A stretch of DNA of 64,000 nt from Bacteroidota bacterium (GTDB lineage Bacteria; Bacteroidota; Bacteroidia; Chitinophagales; Chitinophagaceae). Of the stretch, positions 8,695 to 17,379 are shown in pieces. The position numbers were made by a program, and so were the translations under genes. Where the stretch lies: NCBI GenBank assembly GCA_018267925.1, contig JAFDXO010000083.1, positions 1 to 64,000 on the forward strand, in the 5' to 3' direction. Position 1 is the stretch's first letter; each line of letters starts with the position of its first letter. A model generated the notes under the pieces. That model was not told where the DNA came from. It worked only from the letters and a program-made list of their open reading frames with translations, and searched no databases.

Positions 8695-9447
8695 ATGAAT
8701 GTAAAAGGGTACTTGTTTTCGGTTTTATGCAGCACTACTGTATTGGCTCAAGCGCAAACAGACACGTTAAGACGGAAAGATGCAGGCGGATGGGAGTTTT
8801 TTCAAGTAAAACGCGGAAATTATGTTTTGAGTGAAGGATACAAACACAATAGTGTGATGGACGGCACTTGGGTTCAATATTGGGACAACGGTTTTCCACA
8901 TGATATTTCTACCTACAGAAATGGAAAATTAGACGGGACTCATATCTTAATGAGTCAACAAGGATATACCGAAACAGTAGAACACTTCAAAAACGGCTTG
9001 TTGGAAGGACCAAAACGCACCTATCAACCCGGCAGTAGCTTTCTGACGGAAGAGGTATATTATTCTGATGGTAAAAAGCATGGCTTGTACAGTAAACATT
9101 ATCAAACCGGACAGCCACAAGAAGAGTCGCGATATAACATGGATCAGCGCGATGGAAAAACAACTTGGTTTTACGAAACCGGCGAAAAAGCAGCCGAGTA
9201 TAATTACAAAAACGGAGTGATAGATGGCGAAGTATCCAGCTATTACAAAAACGGGAAAGTAAGCGAATACGGGCAATACAAGAATAATGTACAAATAGGA
9301 CCTTGGAAAGAATTTTATGAAAACGGGAATCTGAAGGCTGAAGGAAATTATGTGAACGGAGAAAAAGATGGTGTGTGGAAAGAGTTTGATGAAAAAGGCA
9401 CACCAACAAAGTCCTTGAAATATAAAAATGGAGAAGTCAAAAAGTAA
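8695..9447 (+). CDS. Exported MORN / YwqK-type repeat protein
   Basis: An N-terminal signal peptide (MNVKGYLFSVLCSTTVLAQAQ) leads into about eight degenerate repeats of roughly 23 residues around G-x-Y-x-N-G-x-x-x-G. Examples are YRNGKLDGTH, YKNGVIDGEV, YKNGKVSEYGQYKNN and YVNGEKDGVWKEF. Databases often label such proteins 'toxin-antitoxin system YwqK family antitoxin'; nothing here supports a toxin-antitoxin role. The signal peptide implies a periplasmic or outer-surface location. The next gene, a REC-AAA+ regulator, begins 3 bases after the stop, so the pair is cotranscribed. A link between this envelope repeat protein and that regulator is an inference from position. Confidence 0.82.
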   Translation: MNVKGYLFSVLCSTTVLAQAQTDTLRRKDAGGWEFFQVKRGNYVLSEGYKHNSVMDGTWVQYWDNGFPHDISTYRNGKLDGTHILMSQQGYTETVEHFKNGLLEGPKRTYQPGSSFLTEEVYYSDGKKHGLYSKHYQTGQPQEESRYNMDQRDGKTTWFYETGEKAAEYNYKNGVIDGEVSSYYKNGKVSEYGQYKNNVQIGPWKEFYENGNLKAEGNYVNGEKDGVWKEFDEKGTPTKSLKYKNGEVKK

Positions 9448-9450
9448 ACT

Positions 9451-10614
9451 ATGGCACAATCAATACTCGTTATAGACGATGAAAAGGCTATCAGAAAAGC
9501 ACTTAATGAAATACTAAGCTTTGAAGGCTTTAAAGTAGAAGAAGCAGCAGACGGTGCAGAAGGCTTGAAAAAAATTGAAGAAAACGGTTTCGATTGCATC
9601 TTATGCGACATAAAAATGCCTAAAATGGATGGTATTGAAGTGCTACAAAAAGCACAAGAACTCAAACCCGATATCCCCTTTATCGTTATTTCCGGGCATG
9701 GCAATATTGAAACTGCCGTAGATGCAGTGAAAAAAGGAGCGTTTGATTATATTTCCAAACCGCCCGATTTAAATCGGCTATTAATTACCATTCGCAATGC
9801 AATGGATAAAAAGATATTGGTAGCAGAAACCAAACAGCTTCGGAAAAAAGTTTCTAAGATAAGTGAAATGATCGGCGAATCCGCCCCCATGAAATCTATC
9901 AAGGAAACAATCGAAAAGGTAGCTCCAACTGATGCCCGTGTACTGATTACTGGCGACAATGGTGCCGGCAAAGAATTAGTAGCTCGTAGAATTCATGAAC
10001 TGAGCCATAGAAGCAATGCCCCTTTAATAGAAGTAAATTGTGCCGCTATTCCATCTGAATTAATTGAAAGCGAGCTTTTTGGTCATGAAAAAGGCTCATT
10101 TACTTCAGCTATAAAGCAACGCATTGGCAAGTTTGAACAAGCTAATGGAGGCACCCTTTTCATGGACGAAATTGGCGACATGAGCTTAGATGCACAAGCT
10201 AAAGTGCTTCGCGCTTTGCAAGAAGGTAAGATTACACGTGTAGGCGGGGAAAAAGAAATCAAGGTGGATGTTCGGGTTATAGCCGCTACCAACAAGGATT
10301 TAATGGCTGAAGTAGAACAGAAAAAATTCCGACTCGATTTATATCATCGTTTAGGTGTGATATTGATTCATGTACCTTCACTCAACAATCGTCGTGACGA
10401 CATCCCCTTATTGATCAATCACTTTTTAAAAGAAATTAGCCAAGACTATAAACAACCGATAAAGGAAATAGACTCTGCTGCTGTAAAGGCTTTACAAGCT
10501 TATAATTGGACAGGAAATATTCGAGAGCTCCGAAATGTGGTAGAACGGTTGATTATCCTTTCTGACAAAAAAATTTCTAAAGGCGATGTAGAAAAATACA
10601 TTGTAATGGCTTAA
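9451..10614 (+). CDS. NtrC-like response regulator (REC-AAA+), no C-terminal HTH
   Basis: A receiver domain (residues 1-120; acidic pocket D9-D10, phosphoacceptor D53 in LCDIKMP, conserved Lys in SKPPD) is joined to a sigma-54-activator-type AAA+ domain (about 140-370). Walker A is GDNGAGKE near 167 and Walker B is GTLFMDEIGD near 235. The loop that normally reads GAFTGA reads GSFTSA at about 214-219. The protein ends about 15 residues after the AAA+ domain (ISKGDVEKYIVMA), so the usual Fis-type DNA-binding helix-turn-helix is missing. It follows the YwqK-type gene by 3 bases. No histidine kinase is in the window. It either acts without specific DNA binding or has another output. Confidence 0.9.
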   Translation: MAQSILVIDDEKAIRKALNEILSFEGFKVEEAADGAEGLKKIEENGFDCILCDIKMPKMDGIEVLQKAQELKPDIPFIVISGHGNIETAVDAVKKGAFDYISKPPDLNRLLITIRNAMDKKILVAETKQLRKKVSKISEMIGESAPMKSIKETIEKVAPTDARVLITGDNGAGKELVARRIHELSHRSNAPLIEVNCAAIPSELIESELFGHEKGSFTSAIKQRIGKFEQANGGTLFMDEIGDMSLDAQAKVLRALQEGKITRVGGEKEIKVDVRVIAATNKDLMAEVEQKKFRLDLYHRLGVILIHVPSLNNRRDDIPLLINHFLKEISQDYKQPIKEIDSAAVKALQAYNWTGNIRELRNVVERLIILSDKKISKGDVEKYIVMA

Positions 10615-10660
10615 AAAACTTCCAAACAATCGGTTTCAAAATACTTTAATTCTCCACTTT

Positions 10661-11302
10661 CTGTATTACAATATCCATACACACCAAGCTCAAGAGAACC
10701 ATACCATTGCTTTGCAAAATGCACAACCGCCTTTTGTCGAATTGTCATCTTCTGGCTGGTATAGTCTTGGTATTCACCCATGGCAAGTGTCAGCAGATAC
10801 CTTAACCGATCAAATGAACGACCTTAAGAAATCAGCATTTGATAAAAAAGTTTTAGCCATTGGCGAATGTGGATTAGATCGTGTTTGCAACACTGAATGG
10901 AGCCTTCAATTAAAAGCCTTTCAAATGCAGATTGCTCTTTCAAATGAGGTTAAAAAGCCTTTAATTATACATGCTGTTCGAGCGCACCAAGATGTTTTGC
11001 AATGGCTACGAAAATATCATCATCAACAACCGGTTATTTTTCATGGGGTCAATCATAAAGGGATAGAAACACTGTGGCAAGCCGGTCAATTTGTTTCGTT
11101 TGGCAAAGCCTTATTTCTCGAAAATAGCCCTGCTCAAAAGGCTTTTTGCCATATTCCCGAAGACAGTTATTTTTTGGAAACGGATGATGCTGATATCTCC
11201 ATTGAATCGGTTTATTTAATGGCTGCAAAGTTGAGATGTCAATCATTGGAGCAAATAAAGAATACCATAGAAAAAAATTTCTTCAGCATTTTTACGCTAT
11301 GA
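10661..11302 (+). CDS. TatD-family metal-dependent hydrolase with non-ATG start
   Basis: The family are metal-dependent nucleases or hydrolases of TIM-barrel fold. Visible motifs are GIHPWQV, AIGECGLDR (metal Glu), KPLIIHAVRAHQDVLQWL, VIFHGV and the late FLETDDAD. No in-frame ATG includes the N-terminal metal motif HxH. The open frame upstream encodes YYNIHTHQ at about 10664-10687, exactly what the family needs. I therefore place the start at the CTG at 10661; an ATT at 10649 is also possible. A start at the TTG at 10712 would give 196 residues without the metal-binding HTH. The stop overlaps the tcdA start (ATGA), indicating translational coupling. Confidence 0.78.
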   Translation: MYYNIHTHQAQENHTIALQNAQPPFVELSSSGWYSLGIHPWQVSADTLTDQMNDLKKSAFDKKVLAIGECGLDRVCNTEWSLQLKAFQMQIALSNEVKKPLIIHAVRAHQDVLQWLRKYHHQQPVIFHGVNHKGIETLWQAGQFVSFGKALFLENSPAQKAFCHIPEDSYFLETDDADISIESVYLMAAKLRCQSLEQIKNTIEKNFFSIFTL

Positions 11303-12030
11303 ACGATTTGAGTTGGTTATCTCGAACATCATTACTGATTGGAGAAGAACGAGTCCGATTACTGAATAAAAAGCATGTGCTGATTGTCGGAATGGGCGGG
11401 GTCGGATCATTTGCCGCCGAATTTATTGCCCGTAGTGGTATCGGTAAAATGACCATTATTGATGGAGATGTAGTAGATACAACCAATAGAAATAGACAAT
11501 TACCGGCATTAGCTACCAATATTGGTCAGTCAAAAGCGGTTATCATGGATCAGCGATTGCGCGAAATAAATCCGGAAATAGACTTAACCACTATTGCTAA
11601 TTTCATTGAGCCGGACAAGGTGGAAGACTGTTTGACCACCCAACCTGATTTTATTATTGATGCCATAGATAGCATAACGCCCAAAGTGCGTTTTTTAGTT
11701 CAGTCCTATGGTAGAAACATTCCGTTGGTAAGTAGTATGGGTGCCGGTGCTAAGTTAGATCCAACTCAATTACGTGTTGCAGACATTTCTAAAACTTACA
11801 ATTGCCCCTTTGCACAACAAATTCGTAAAAACCTAAAAGCACATGGGATTTTTAAAGGAATTACCACAGTCTTTTCTCCCGAAGAAATTATCAAAGAGTC
11901 ATTAATGCACACTGATGGGAAAAACTATAAGAAATCTGCTTACGGAACTATTTCTTACCTACCGGCGACCTTTGGAGCGGTTGCAGCCTCTGTGGCTATT
12001 CGCCACTTGATTGGTGAAAAAATAAATTAA
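11299..12030 (+). CDS. tcdA: tRNA threonylcarbamoyladenosine dehydratase
   Basis: An E1-like ThiF-fold enzyme that uses ATP to cyclise t6A37 of ANN-decoding tRNAs to ct6A. The nucleotide-binding loop is GMGGVGSFAAE, followed by DGDVVDTTNRNRQ with the conserved Asp and Arg residues. Then come DAIDSITPKV and VSSMGAGAKLDPTQL. The 243-residue length is normal for TcdA/CsdL. The ATG at 11299 overlaps the TatD stop by four bases; the upstream ATG at 11236 lies inside that gene and would add an unrelated tail. The 225 bases after the stop hold nothing recognisable before the tRNA genes. Confidence 0.92.
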   Translation: MNDLSWLSRTSLLIGEERVRLLNKKHVLIVGMGGVGSFAAEFIARSGIGKMTIIDGDVVDTTNRNRQLPALATNIGQSKAVIMDQRLREINPEIDLTTIANFIEPDKVEDCLTTQPDFIIDAIDSITPKVRFLVQSYGRNIPLVSSMGAGAKLDPTQLRVADISKTYNCPFAQQIRKNLKAHGIFKGITTVFSPEEIIKESLMHTDGKNYKKSAYGTISYLPATFGAVAASVAIRHLIGEKIN

Positions 12031-12255
12031 GATTTAGAATCTCTTTGCTTCTATACTTTGTGTCTAATACAAGTTTATTGAAAGGCTTGAAATGCAAACT
12101 TTTGTAATCAGCATGGAGAATATTTCATGCTTACTTTTTTAAAAAATCAAATGGTCAAAGAATAGCTCCAGTTATGGCTTTTAGGTTGCACAATACAAAA
12201 ATATTGAAAGAGAACAGAACGAAAATGAAACTATCCGTTTAAATATTTTTGTAGT

Positions 12256-12325
12256 AGCCTCGTCAGGAATCGAACCTGAATCTGGAGCTTCGGAAACTCT
12301 TATACTATCCATTGTACTACGAGGC
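12256..12325 (-). tRNA. tRNA-Arg (anticodon CCG)
   Basis: On the reverse strand the acceptor stem GCCTCGT pairs with ACGAGGC and the T arm reads CAGG-TTCGATT-CCTG. The D arm is GTAC/GTAT and the anticodon loop TTCCGAA gives CCG (reads CGG). No CCA is encoded. It has its own candidate promoter upstream. Confidence 0.9.
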
Positions 12326-12347
12326 CTTCAAACCGGAAATCTGAAAA

Positions 12348-12377
12348 CAAAGGTTGCTTTACATCGAATTATTCAAA
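12348..12377 (-). promoter_or_regulatory. Promoter of tRNA-Arg
   Basis: Reverse-strand TTTG (12374-12377), 18 bases, then AACCTTTG (12348-12355). This resembles TTTG-N19-TAnnTTTG and lies between the terminator and the tRNA, so tRNA-Arg can be transcribed separately. Confidence 0.5.
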
Positions 12378-12388
12378 TGTAAAAAAAG

Positions 12389-12416
12389 AAAAGCGATCAA
12401 CCTATTGACCGCTTTT
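12389..12416 (-). terminator. Intrinsic terminator after tRNA-Glu
   Basis: A 12-bp stem (AAAAGCGGTCAA / TTGATCGCTTTT, one G-U pair) with a four-base loop is followed on the reverse strand by CTTTTTTT. It lies just after tRNA-Glu. The stem also ends in a T run on the forward strand, so it may work in both directions. Confidence 0.75.
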
Positions 12417-12420
12417 TTCG

Positions 12421-12492
12421 TACCACGTACGGGATTCGAACCCGTGATTCCTCCGTGAAAGGGAGGCGTCTTAACCCCTTGACCAACGCGGC
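12421..12492 (-). tRNA. tRNA-Glu (anticodon TTC)
   Basis: On the reverse strand acceptor GCCGCGT pairs with ACGTGGT (with G-U pairs) and the T arm is ACGGG-TTCGAAT-CCCGT. Anticodon stem CCTCC/GGAGG encloses CTTTCAC, giving anticodon TTC. No encoded CCA. A strong promoter lies 20 bases upstream and a terminator just downstream. Confidence 0.92.
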
Positions 12493-12511
12493 ATTTTCCG
12501 TTTTGGGACTG

Positions 12512-12542
12512 CAAAGATAGGCAGCTTTTGCAATCAGCCAAA
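12512..12542 (-). promoter_or_regulatory. Consensus promoter of tRNA-Glu
   Basis: Reverse strand: TTTG (12539-12542), exactly 19 bases, then TATCTTTG (12512-12519). This is a full match to the Bacteroidota vegetative promoter TTTG-N19-TAnnTTTG, the best in the window. Confidence 0.8.
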
Positions 12543-12563
12543 TTTCTTTCGGAAAATTATTTA

Positions 12564-13331
12564 TTAAGCACTCATCATTGCCGAAATGATTGCTAAAAAT
12601 GCCTCAGATTTTAAGGCTGCTCCACCTATCAATCCACCATCTATATCCGCACAAGAAAATAATTCCGCTGCATTTTGTGCATTGCAGCTACCACCATATA
12701 GAATACTGGTTTTTTGTGCTATATCATTACCATATTTATTTTGCAACATACTTCTGATATAAGCGTGCATTTCCTGGGCTTGTGCAGAAGTTGCTGTTCT
12801 ACCTGTGCCAATAGCCCAAATAGGTTCATAGGCAATTACTATCTGATTCATTTCTTCTGCAGAAAGATGAAAAAGAGCCTCTTCTATTTGCTTACCCACA
12901 AAATTGTTTTGTTCGTTTGCATCTCTTACAGACAAGGGTTCTCCGCAACAAAAAATTACACGTAAATTCTGATTAAATGCTTGTGCAATTTTCTTTACTA
13001 ACAATTCACTTGTTTCATTAAAATATTCGCGTCTTTCAGAGTGTCCTAAAATGACGGATCCTACTCCGGCACTTTGAAGCATAGTTGCAGAAACTTCTCC
13101 TGTAAATGCGCCACCAGCCTCGCTCGAGCAGTTTTGAGCACCAACAGAAATATGAGCATACTCTTCTAATTGTGCAGCAGTTTGAGTGATATGCGTAAAG
13201 GGTGGAGCAATAACTACTTCGCGAGTATCTGTAAGTGCAGGAAGTTGGGCTACAATTGCTTCAACTAAATTTTTACCTTCAGCAAGGGTTAAATTCATTT
13301 TCCAGTTGCCGGCAACAATTCTTTTTCTCAT
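12564..13331 (-). CDS. tpiA: Triosephosphate isomerase
   Basis: Interconverts dihydroxyacetone phosphate and glyceraldehyde 3-phosphate in glycolysis. Catalytic residues are visible: K11 in GNWKMN, H97 in GHSERREYF and E169 in AYEPIWAIGTG, plus the C-terminal phosphate-binding GGA (in DGGLIGGAAL). The 255-residue length is normal. It lies 55 bases downstream of the GlmU-like gene in the same direction, and the tRNA-Glu promoter sits just beyond its end. Confidence 0.96.
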   Translation of the reverse strand: MRKRIVAGNWKMNLTLAEGKNLVEAIVAQLPALTDTREVVIAPPFTHITQTAAQLEEYAHISVGAQNCSSEAGGAFTGEVSATMLQSAGVGSVILGHSERREYFNETSELLVKKIAQAFNQNLRVIFCCGEPLSVRDANEQNNFVGKQIEEALFHLSAEEMNQIVIAYEPIWAIGTGRTATSAQAQEMHAYIRSMLQNKYGNDIAQKTSILYGGSCNAQNAAELFSCADIDGGLIGGAALKSEAFLAIISAMMSA

Positions 13332-13386
13332 TGGAGTTATTCTTGGTTTGATTTTTAATAATTGATTGGGGAGTAAACTCTATTTT

Positions 13387-14598
13387 TTATTCGGAGGTAG
13401 CAAATAAACGTCGTTGTGCAGTAGAATGGTCAAAAACATGGCGAAGAACAGATATTTCTTCTTCAGTCATGGTGTGTTTTCGACGAACCATCATCCGCTT
13501 TGCGGTATCTAAGGCTCTTTCAAATTGATAAGTAACTAACCCTTCACTGCCGCCCCAAGTGAATGAAGGAATAAATTTTTCAGGAAAGCCGGCACCAAAA
13601 ATATTAGCAGAAACCCCTACTACGGTTCCCGTATTGAACATGGTGTTGATTCCACATTTAGAATGGTCGCCCATCATCAATCCGCAAAACTGCAAGCCTG
13701 TTTGTACGGATTTATTTTGGTGTTCATCCCAAATTTTGATTACATCATAGTTGTTTTTCAAATTGGAGCAATTAGTGTCGGCACCCAGATTGCACCATGA
13801 ACCGATAACGGCATTACCTAAATAACCATCGTGTCCTTTATTGCTATTTGAAAAGAAAACAACATTACTGATTTCACCTCCCACTTTGCAACCCGGACCA
13901 ATGGTGGTCGCTCCATAAAGCTTTGCACCCATTTTTAATACTGCCTGCCCACACAAAGCAATAGAGCCTCTTAATAAGCAACCTTCTAATATTTCTGCTT
14001 CAGCACCCAAATACACACAAGCATTTTTAGCATTGATGACTACGCCCGGATTGATGATAGCACCCTCTTCTAAAAAAACATTTTCTGTTCCTACAACGGT
14101 TACAAACTCTGGAATAGGTTGGCTTTTTCTGCCTGCGACTACAAGTTGAAAATCGTCTTTAATGGCTTGTTCATTCATCTCAAAAATATCCCAAACATGC
14201 CTTAGCATTTGAATGGGTAAATCATACGAAACCGGATCAAAGGTGCTTGTAGCTTGGTCTAAATTTTCAAAACTAATTTTCAATTCGTTGGTTCGAAAAG
14301 CAAGGATTGTATTTCCATACACCAACTTTTGATAGTGCTTTAAGTTGTTGATAGCCATCCAAAGCGAATCGTTGGCAAAGACAGCTCCGTTTATAAACAA
14401 AATATCACTATCGGTACATTCTAACGGAAATAAGTTTTGTAAATAGGACTCTGTAAGGGTTCCTATATTTGTCTTCAAACGTTTTTCCCAACGTTCGCGC
14501 ATAGATAGAATGCCGCATCGAATATCGGCAACCGGACGAGTGTGGGTAAAGGGAAGTAGAGAAAATCGTGTCTGATCGTCAAAAAGTATGACCTGCAT
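13387..14598 (-). CDS. GlmU-like putative sugar nucleotidyltransferase (TIGR03991 type)
   Basis: A two-part protein. The N-terminal half (about 1-170) is a divergent nucleotidyltransferase-like region beginning MQVILFDDQTRFSLLPFTHTRPVADIRCGI. The C-terminal half (about 170-370) is a left-handed beta-helix with hexapeptide repeats (for example GAIINPGVVINA, GCKVGGEISNVVF, GNAVIGSWCNLGADT). The pattern matches the alternative bacterial GlmU family, proposed to make UDP-GlcNAc in Bacteroidota. The N-terminus lacks the textbook LAAGxGTRM signature, so the uridyltransferase activity is assumed from the family. Length is 403 residues. tpiA follows after 55 bases. Confidence 0.85.
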   Translation of the reverse strand: MQVILFDDQTRFSLLPFTHTRPVADIRCGILSMRERWEKRLKTNIGTLTESYLQNLFPLECTDSDILFINGAVFANDSLWMAINNLKHYQKLVYGNTILAFRTNELKISFENLDQATSTFDPVSYDLPIQMLRHVWDIFEMNEQAIKDDFQLVVAGRKSQPIPEFVTVVGTENVFLEEGAIINPGVVINAKNACVYLGAEAEILEGCLLRGSIALCGQAVLKMGAKLYGATTIGPGCKVGGEISNVVFFSNSNKGHDGYLGNAVIGSWCNLGADTNCSNLKNNYDVIKIWDEHQNKSVQTGLQFCGLMMGDHSKCGINTMFNTGTVVGVSANIFGAGFPEKFIPSFTWGGSEGLVTYQFERALDTAKRMMVRRKHTMTEEEISVLRHVFDHSTAQRRLFATSE

Positions 14599-14715
14599 AA
14601 GAGAAAAAATCGTGGCAAAAGTCGCTATTTTTCAGCTTGATTCAAACCCTTCTCTGCTATTCGAAAATTTTTGTAGTTCTAAAAATTTTATTTTAGAGAT
14701 AAAAACGAGGAATGA

Positions 14716-15855
14716 TTAATTTTTTGCCATTTGGCGTAGTAGAATACTGGCTCGATAACGGTCTTCATGATATTGGTCGTATAGTTGATCTAATTTAGAC
14801 AAAACACTTGCCCAGCCCCATTCTTTTCCCCATTGCAACAAACCTTTTGGATAATTCACTCCTTTGGTCATTGCTAAATCCAAATCTTGCTCGGTAGCAA
14901 TTTTCAAATGTAGAGCTTCTACTGCTTCATTGATAAGCATTACTAAGATGCGTTCAAAAATTTCTGTTCCTAACACTTGATCTTGAGTTGGCTTTGGCAC
15001 TATGGCATCCGGTGCATAGTCGTAGAATCCACGACCGCTCTTTCGTCCTAACCAGCCTGCCTCAAGCAATCTTTTTTGTGAAAATGAAGGCTTGTATCGC
15101 GGGTCATAAAAAAAAGATTGAAAAACGGTTTCAGTTACTATATAATTGACATCATGACCGATATAATCCATTAGGGTAAAGGGTCCCATTCGAAAACCGC
15201 CTATTTCAGTCATAGCCCAATCAATGGTAGGCATGTCTGCAATTCCTTCTTCAAAAATTCTTATGGCTTCACCATAAAATGGGCGTGCTAATCGGTTAAC
15301 AATAAAGCCCGGTGTATCTTTTGTAACTACTGGTATTTTACTCCATTGCTTCATGAGCGTTTTAGCTTCTTCAATAAGTTGTAAATCAGATTGCACTGCC
15401 GGCACTACTTCAACCAAAGCCATGAGCGGAGCTGGATTAAAAAAGTGTAATCCAATAACACGGTTGGGTTTTTGACAAGCGGCAGCAATTGAAGTAACGG
15501 ATAACGAAGATGTGTTGGAGGCTAATAAACAATGATCGCTCACTACTTGTTCTACCTCACGGAATACTTGTTTCTTGATTTCTAAATTTTCAATGATGGC
15601 TTCTATAACTAAACCACAATCAGCAAATGAATGAGTTGAGTTCGAAAAATGAAAACGACCTATCACTTCCGATGCGTTTGATAGTTTTCCTTTTTCTTGA
15701 AGTTTATGGAGCGTTGCAGATAGGTTAGCTTCTGCCTTTTTTAAAGCCTCTGCTTGATTGTCATAAATCACAACCTCGTGCCCGGCAACGGCAGCTACTT
15801 GTGCTATTCCTGCCCCCATAGCTCCGCAGCCTATTACACCTACTTTCATACGCAT
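14716..15855 (-). CDS. 3-hydroxyacyl-CoA dehydrogenase
   Basis: Oxidises 3-hydroxyacyl-CoA (for example 3-hydroxybutyryl-CoA) with NAD. The N-terminal Rossmann motif is VGVIGCGAMGAGIAQVA. Then come CLLASNTSSLSVTSIA, the catalytic-histidine region GLHFFNPAPLMALVEVV, and PGFIVNRLARPFY. Two C-terminal helical domains follow, the second around LINEAVEALHLKIAT and MTKGVNYPKGLLQWG. At 379 residues it carries the duplicated C-terminal domain found in PaaH-like enzymes rather than the shorter (about 280 aa) form. ATG codons at 15855 and 15849 are both possible. It stands alone on this strand between glyQS and the GlmU-like gene; no thiolase or enoyl-CoA hydratase is adjacent. Confidence 0.9.
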   Translation of the reverse strand: MRMKVGVIGCGAMGAGIAQVAAVAGHEVVIYDNQAEALKKAEANLSATLHKLQEKGKLSNASEVIGRFHFSNSTHSFADCGLVIEAIIENLEIKKQVFREVEQVVSDHCLLASNTSSLSVTSIAAACQKPNRVIGLHFFNPAPLMALVEVVPAVQSDLQLIEEAKTLMKQWSKIPVVTKDTPGFIVNRLARPFYGEAIRIFEEGIADMPTIDWAMTEIGGFRMGPFTLMDYIGHDVNYIVTETVFQSFFYDPRYKPSFSQKRLLEAGWLGRKSGRGFYDYAPDAIVPKPTQDQVLGTEIFERILVMLINEAVEALHLKIATEQDLDLAMTKGVNYPKGLLQWGKEWGWASVLSKLDQLYDQYHEDRYRASILLRQMAKN

Positions 15856-15902
15856 TCTTTTGGTCTTAATAAAACAATATGCTTAAATCAAACAGGAAAC
15901 AA

Positions 15903-17372
15903 TTACACTAATCCCCCTTGAATAGCTTTTAAGATGTGAGCTTTAACCTCGTCAAGCGGAATTCGTTCTTGCACCATTGTGTCTCGATGTCGGATAGTTA
16001 CGGTTTGGTCTTCTTTGGTTTGATGATCTATGGTAACACAAAAGGGGGTGCCTAAGGCATCCATTCGGCGATATCTTTTTCCAATGGTATCTTTTTCCTC
16101 GTAAAAGCATTTGAAATGCGGCTTACAATCGTTCATTAATTCTCGAGCAATTTCAGGCAATCCGTCTTTTTTCAACAAAGGGAGAATCGCCAACTTTATA
16201 GGAGCTAAAAATGTTGGAAATTTCAACACAACCCGACTATCCTTTTTTTCTTCAGTGCTTAAATCTTCTTCTTGATAAGCTTGGCTCAGCACCATCATCA
16301 CTGTACGGTCTAATCCTATGGATGTTTCAATCACATAAGGAATGTAGTTGCCTATTGGTTTGTTGGTTTGTGGATCTAAATCATTATCGAAATATTGTAG
16401 TTTTTTTCCGCTGAATTGTTGATGGTTTTTCAGGTCGAAATCAGTGCGGCTGTGAATGCCTTCTACCTCTTTAAAACCGATGGGAAAATCATATTCTATA
16501 TCGCAAGCGGCATCAGCATAGTGTGCCAATTTAATGTGGTCGTGAAAGCGATATTTATCGGGTGAAATACCTAAAGAAAGATGCCATTTCATGCGGGTAT
16601 CTTTCCAGTATTCATACCATTCTTTTTGTGTACCGGGTTTGATGAAAAATTGCATTTCCATTTGCTCAAATTCGCGCATACGAAAAATAAACTGACGGGC
16701 CACAATTTCGTTTCTAAATGCTTTACCTACTTGAGCAATGCCAAAAGGGATTTTCATTCTTCCCGTTTTTTGAACGTTTAGGAAGTTGACAAAAATACCC
16801 TGTGCAGTTTCGGGGCGTAAATACACAATATTGTCTTGATCATCTTCACCGGCAACAGCACCAAATTCAGTTTTAAACATCAAATTAAACTGCCGAACGT
16901 CTGTCCAGTTGCATGTTTGGCTAATGCTACATTTTATATTATTCTTTTCAATCAATGTTTTCAAACCGGAAAAATCATCTGCGGCTAATAAGGTATCCAT
17001 TTGGGCTAAAATATCTTTAGCTTTTTCGGCATCAGCAAGTGTTTCTGCATAGCCCTCAATTAAGTGATCAACACGATAACGCTTTTTGCTGTCCTTATTG
17101 TCAATCATCGGATCGCTAAAGTTGTCAACGTGACCACTGGCTTTCCAAACCGTTGGGTGCATAAAAATAGCAGCATCTATACCCACAATGTTCTCGTGCA
17201 TTTGGGTCATGCTTTTCCACCAATATTCACGGATGTTTTTTTTCAGTTCAGCACCATATTGTCCATAATCATACACAGCACTTAGTCCATCATAAATTTC
17301 ACTGCTTTGAAAAATAAATCCATATTCTTTGCAGTGGGAAATGATATTTTGCAGGGTGTTTTCGTTTGCCAT
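15903..17372 (-). CDS. glyQS: Glycine--tRNA ligase, single-chain (eukaryote/archaeal-like) type
   Basis: A class II aminoacyl-tRNA synthetase that charges tRNA-Gly. Visible are KEYGFIFQSSEIYDG at the start, the class II core YLRPETAQGIFVNF, RNEIVARQFIFRMREFEQME, and SIGLDRTVM (motif 3). The anticodon-binding domain lies at the C-terminus (about 390-489). The 489-residue length fits the homodimeric type. A TATCTTTG promoter element lies eight bases upstream of the start codon. Confidence 0.95.
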   Translation of the reverse strand: MANENTLQNIISHCKEYGFIFQSSEIYDGLSAVYDYGQYGAELKKNIREYWWKSMTQMHENIVGIDAAIFMHPTVWKASGHVDNFSDPMIDNKDSKKRYRVDHLIEGYAETLADAEKAKDILAQMDTLLAADDFSGLKTLIEKNNIKCSISQTCNWTDVRQFNLMFKTEFGAVAGEDDQDNIVYLRPETAQGIFVNFLNVQKTGRMKIPFGIAQVGKAFRNEIVARQFIFRMREFEQMEMQFFIKPGTQKEWYEYWKDTRMKWHLSLGISPDKYRFHDHIKLAHYADAACDIEYDFPIGFKEVEGIHSRTDFDLKNHQQFSGKKLQYFDNDLDPQTNKPIGNYIPYVIETSIGLDRTVMMVLSQAYQEEDLSTEEKKDSRVVLKFPTFLAPIKLAILPLLKKDGLPEIARELMNDCKPHFKCFYEEKDTIGKRYRRMDALGTPFCVTIDHQTKEDQTVTIRHRDTMVQERIPLDEVKAHILKAIQGGLV

Positions 17373-17379
17373 AACGGCG

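Noticed and set aside
8695..9447. Toxin-antitoxin system suggested by the 'YwqK antitoxin' family name
   Set aside because: No toxin gene nearby, and the protein carries a signal peptide; the database name is not evidence.
8947..9459. Long reverse-strand frame (170 codons) antisense to the YwqK repeat gene
   Set aside because: The forward frame encodes clear repeats and a signal peptide; the reverse is a hydrophobic shadow without a recognisable family.
12359..12541. 60-codon reverse frame over the tRNA-Glu gene and terminator
   Set aside because: It overlaps a clear tRNA, a promoter and a terminator.
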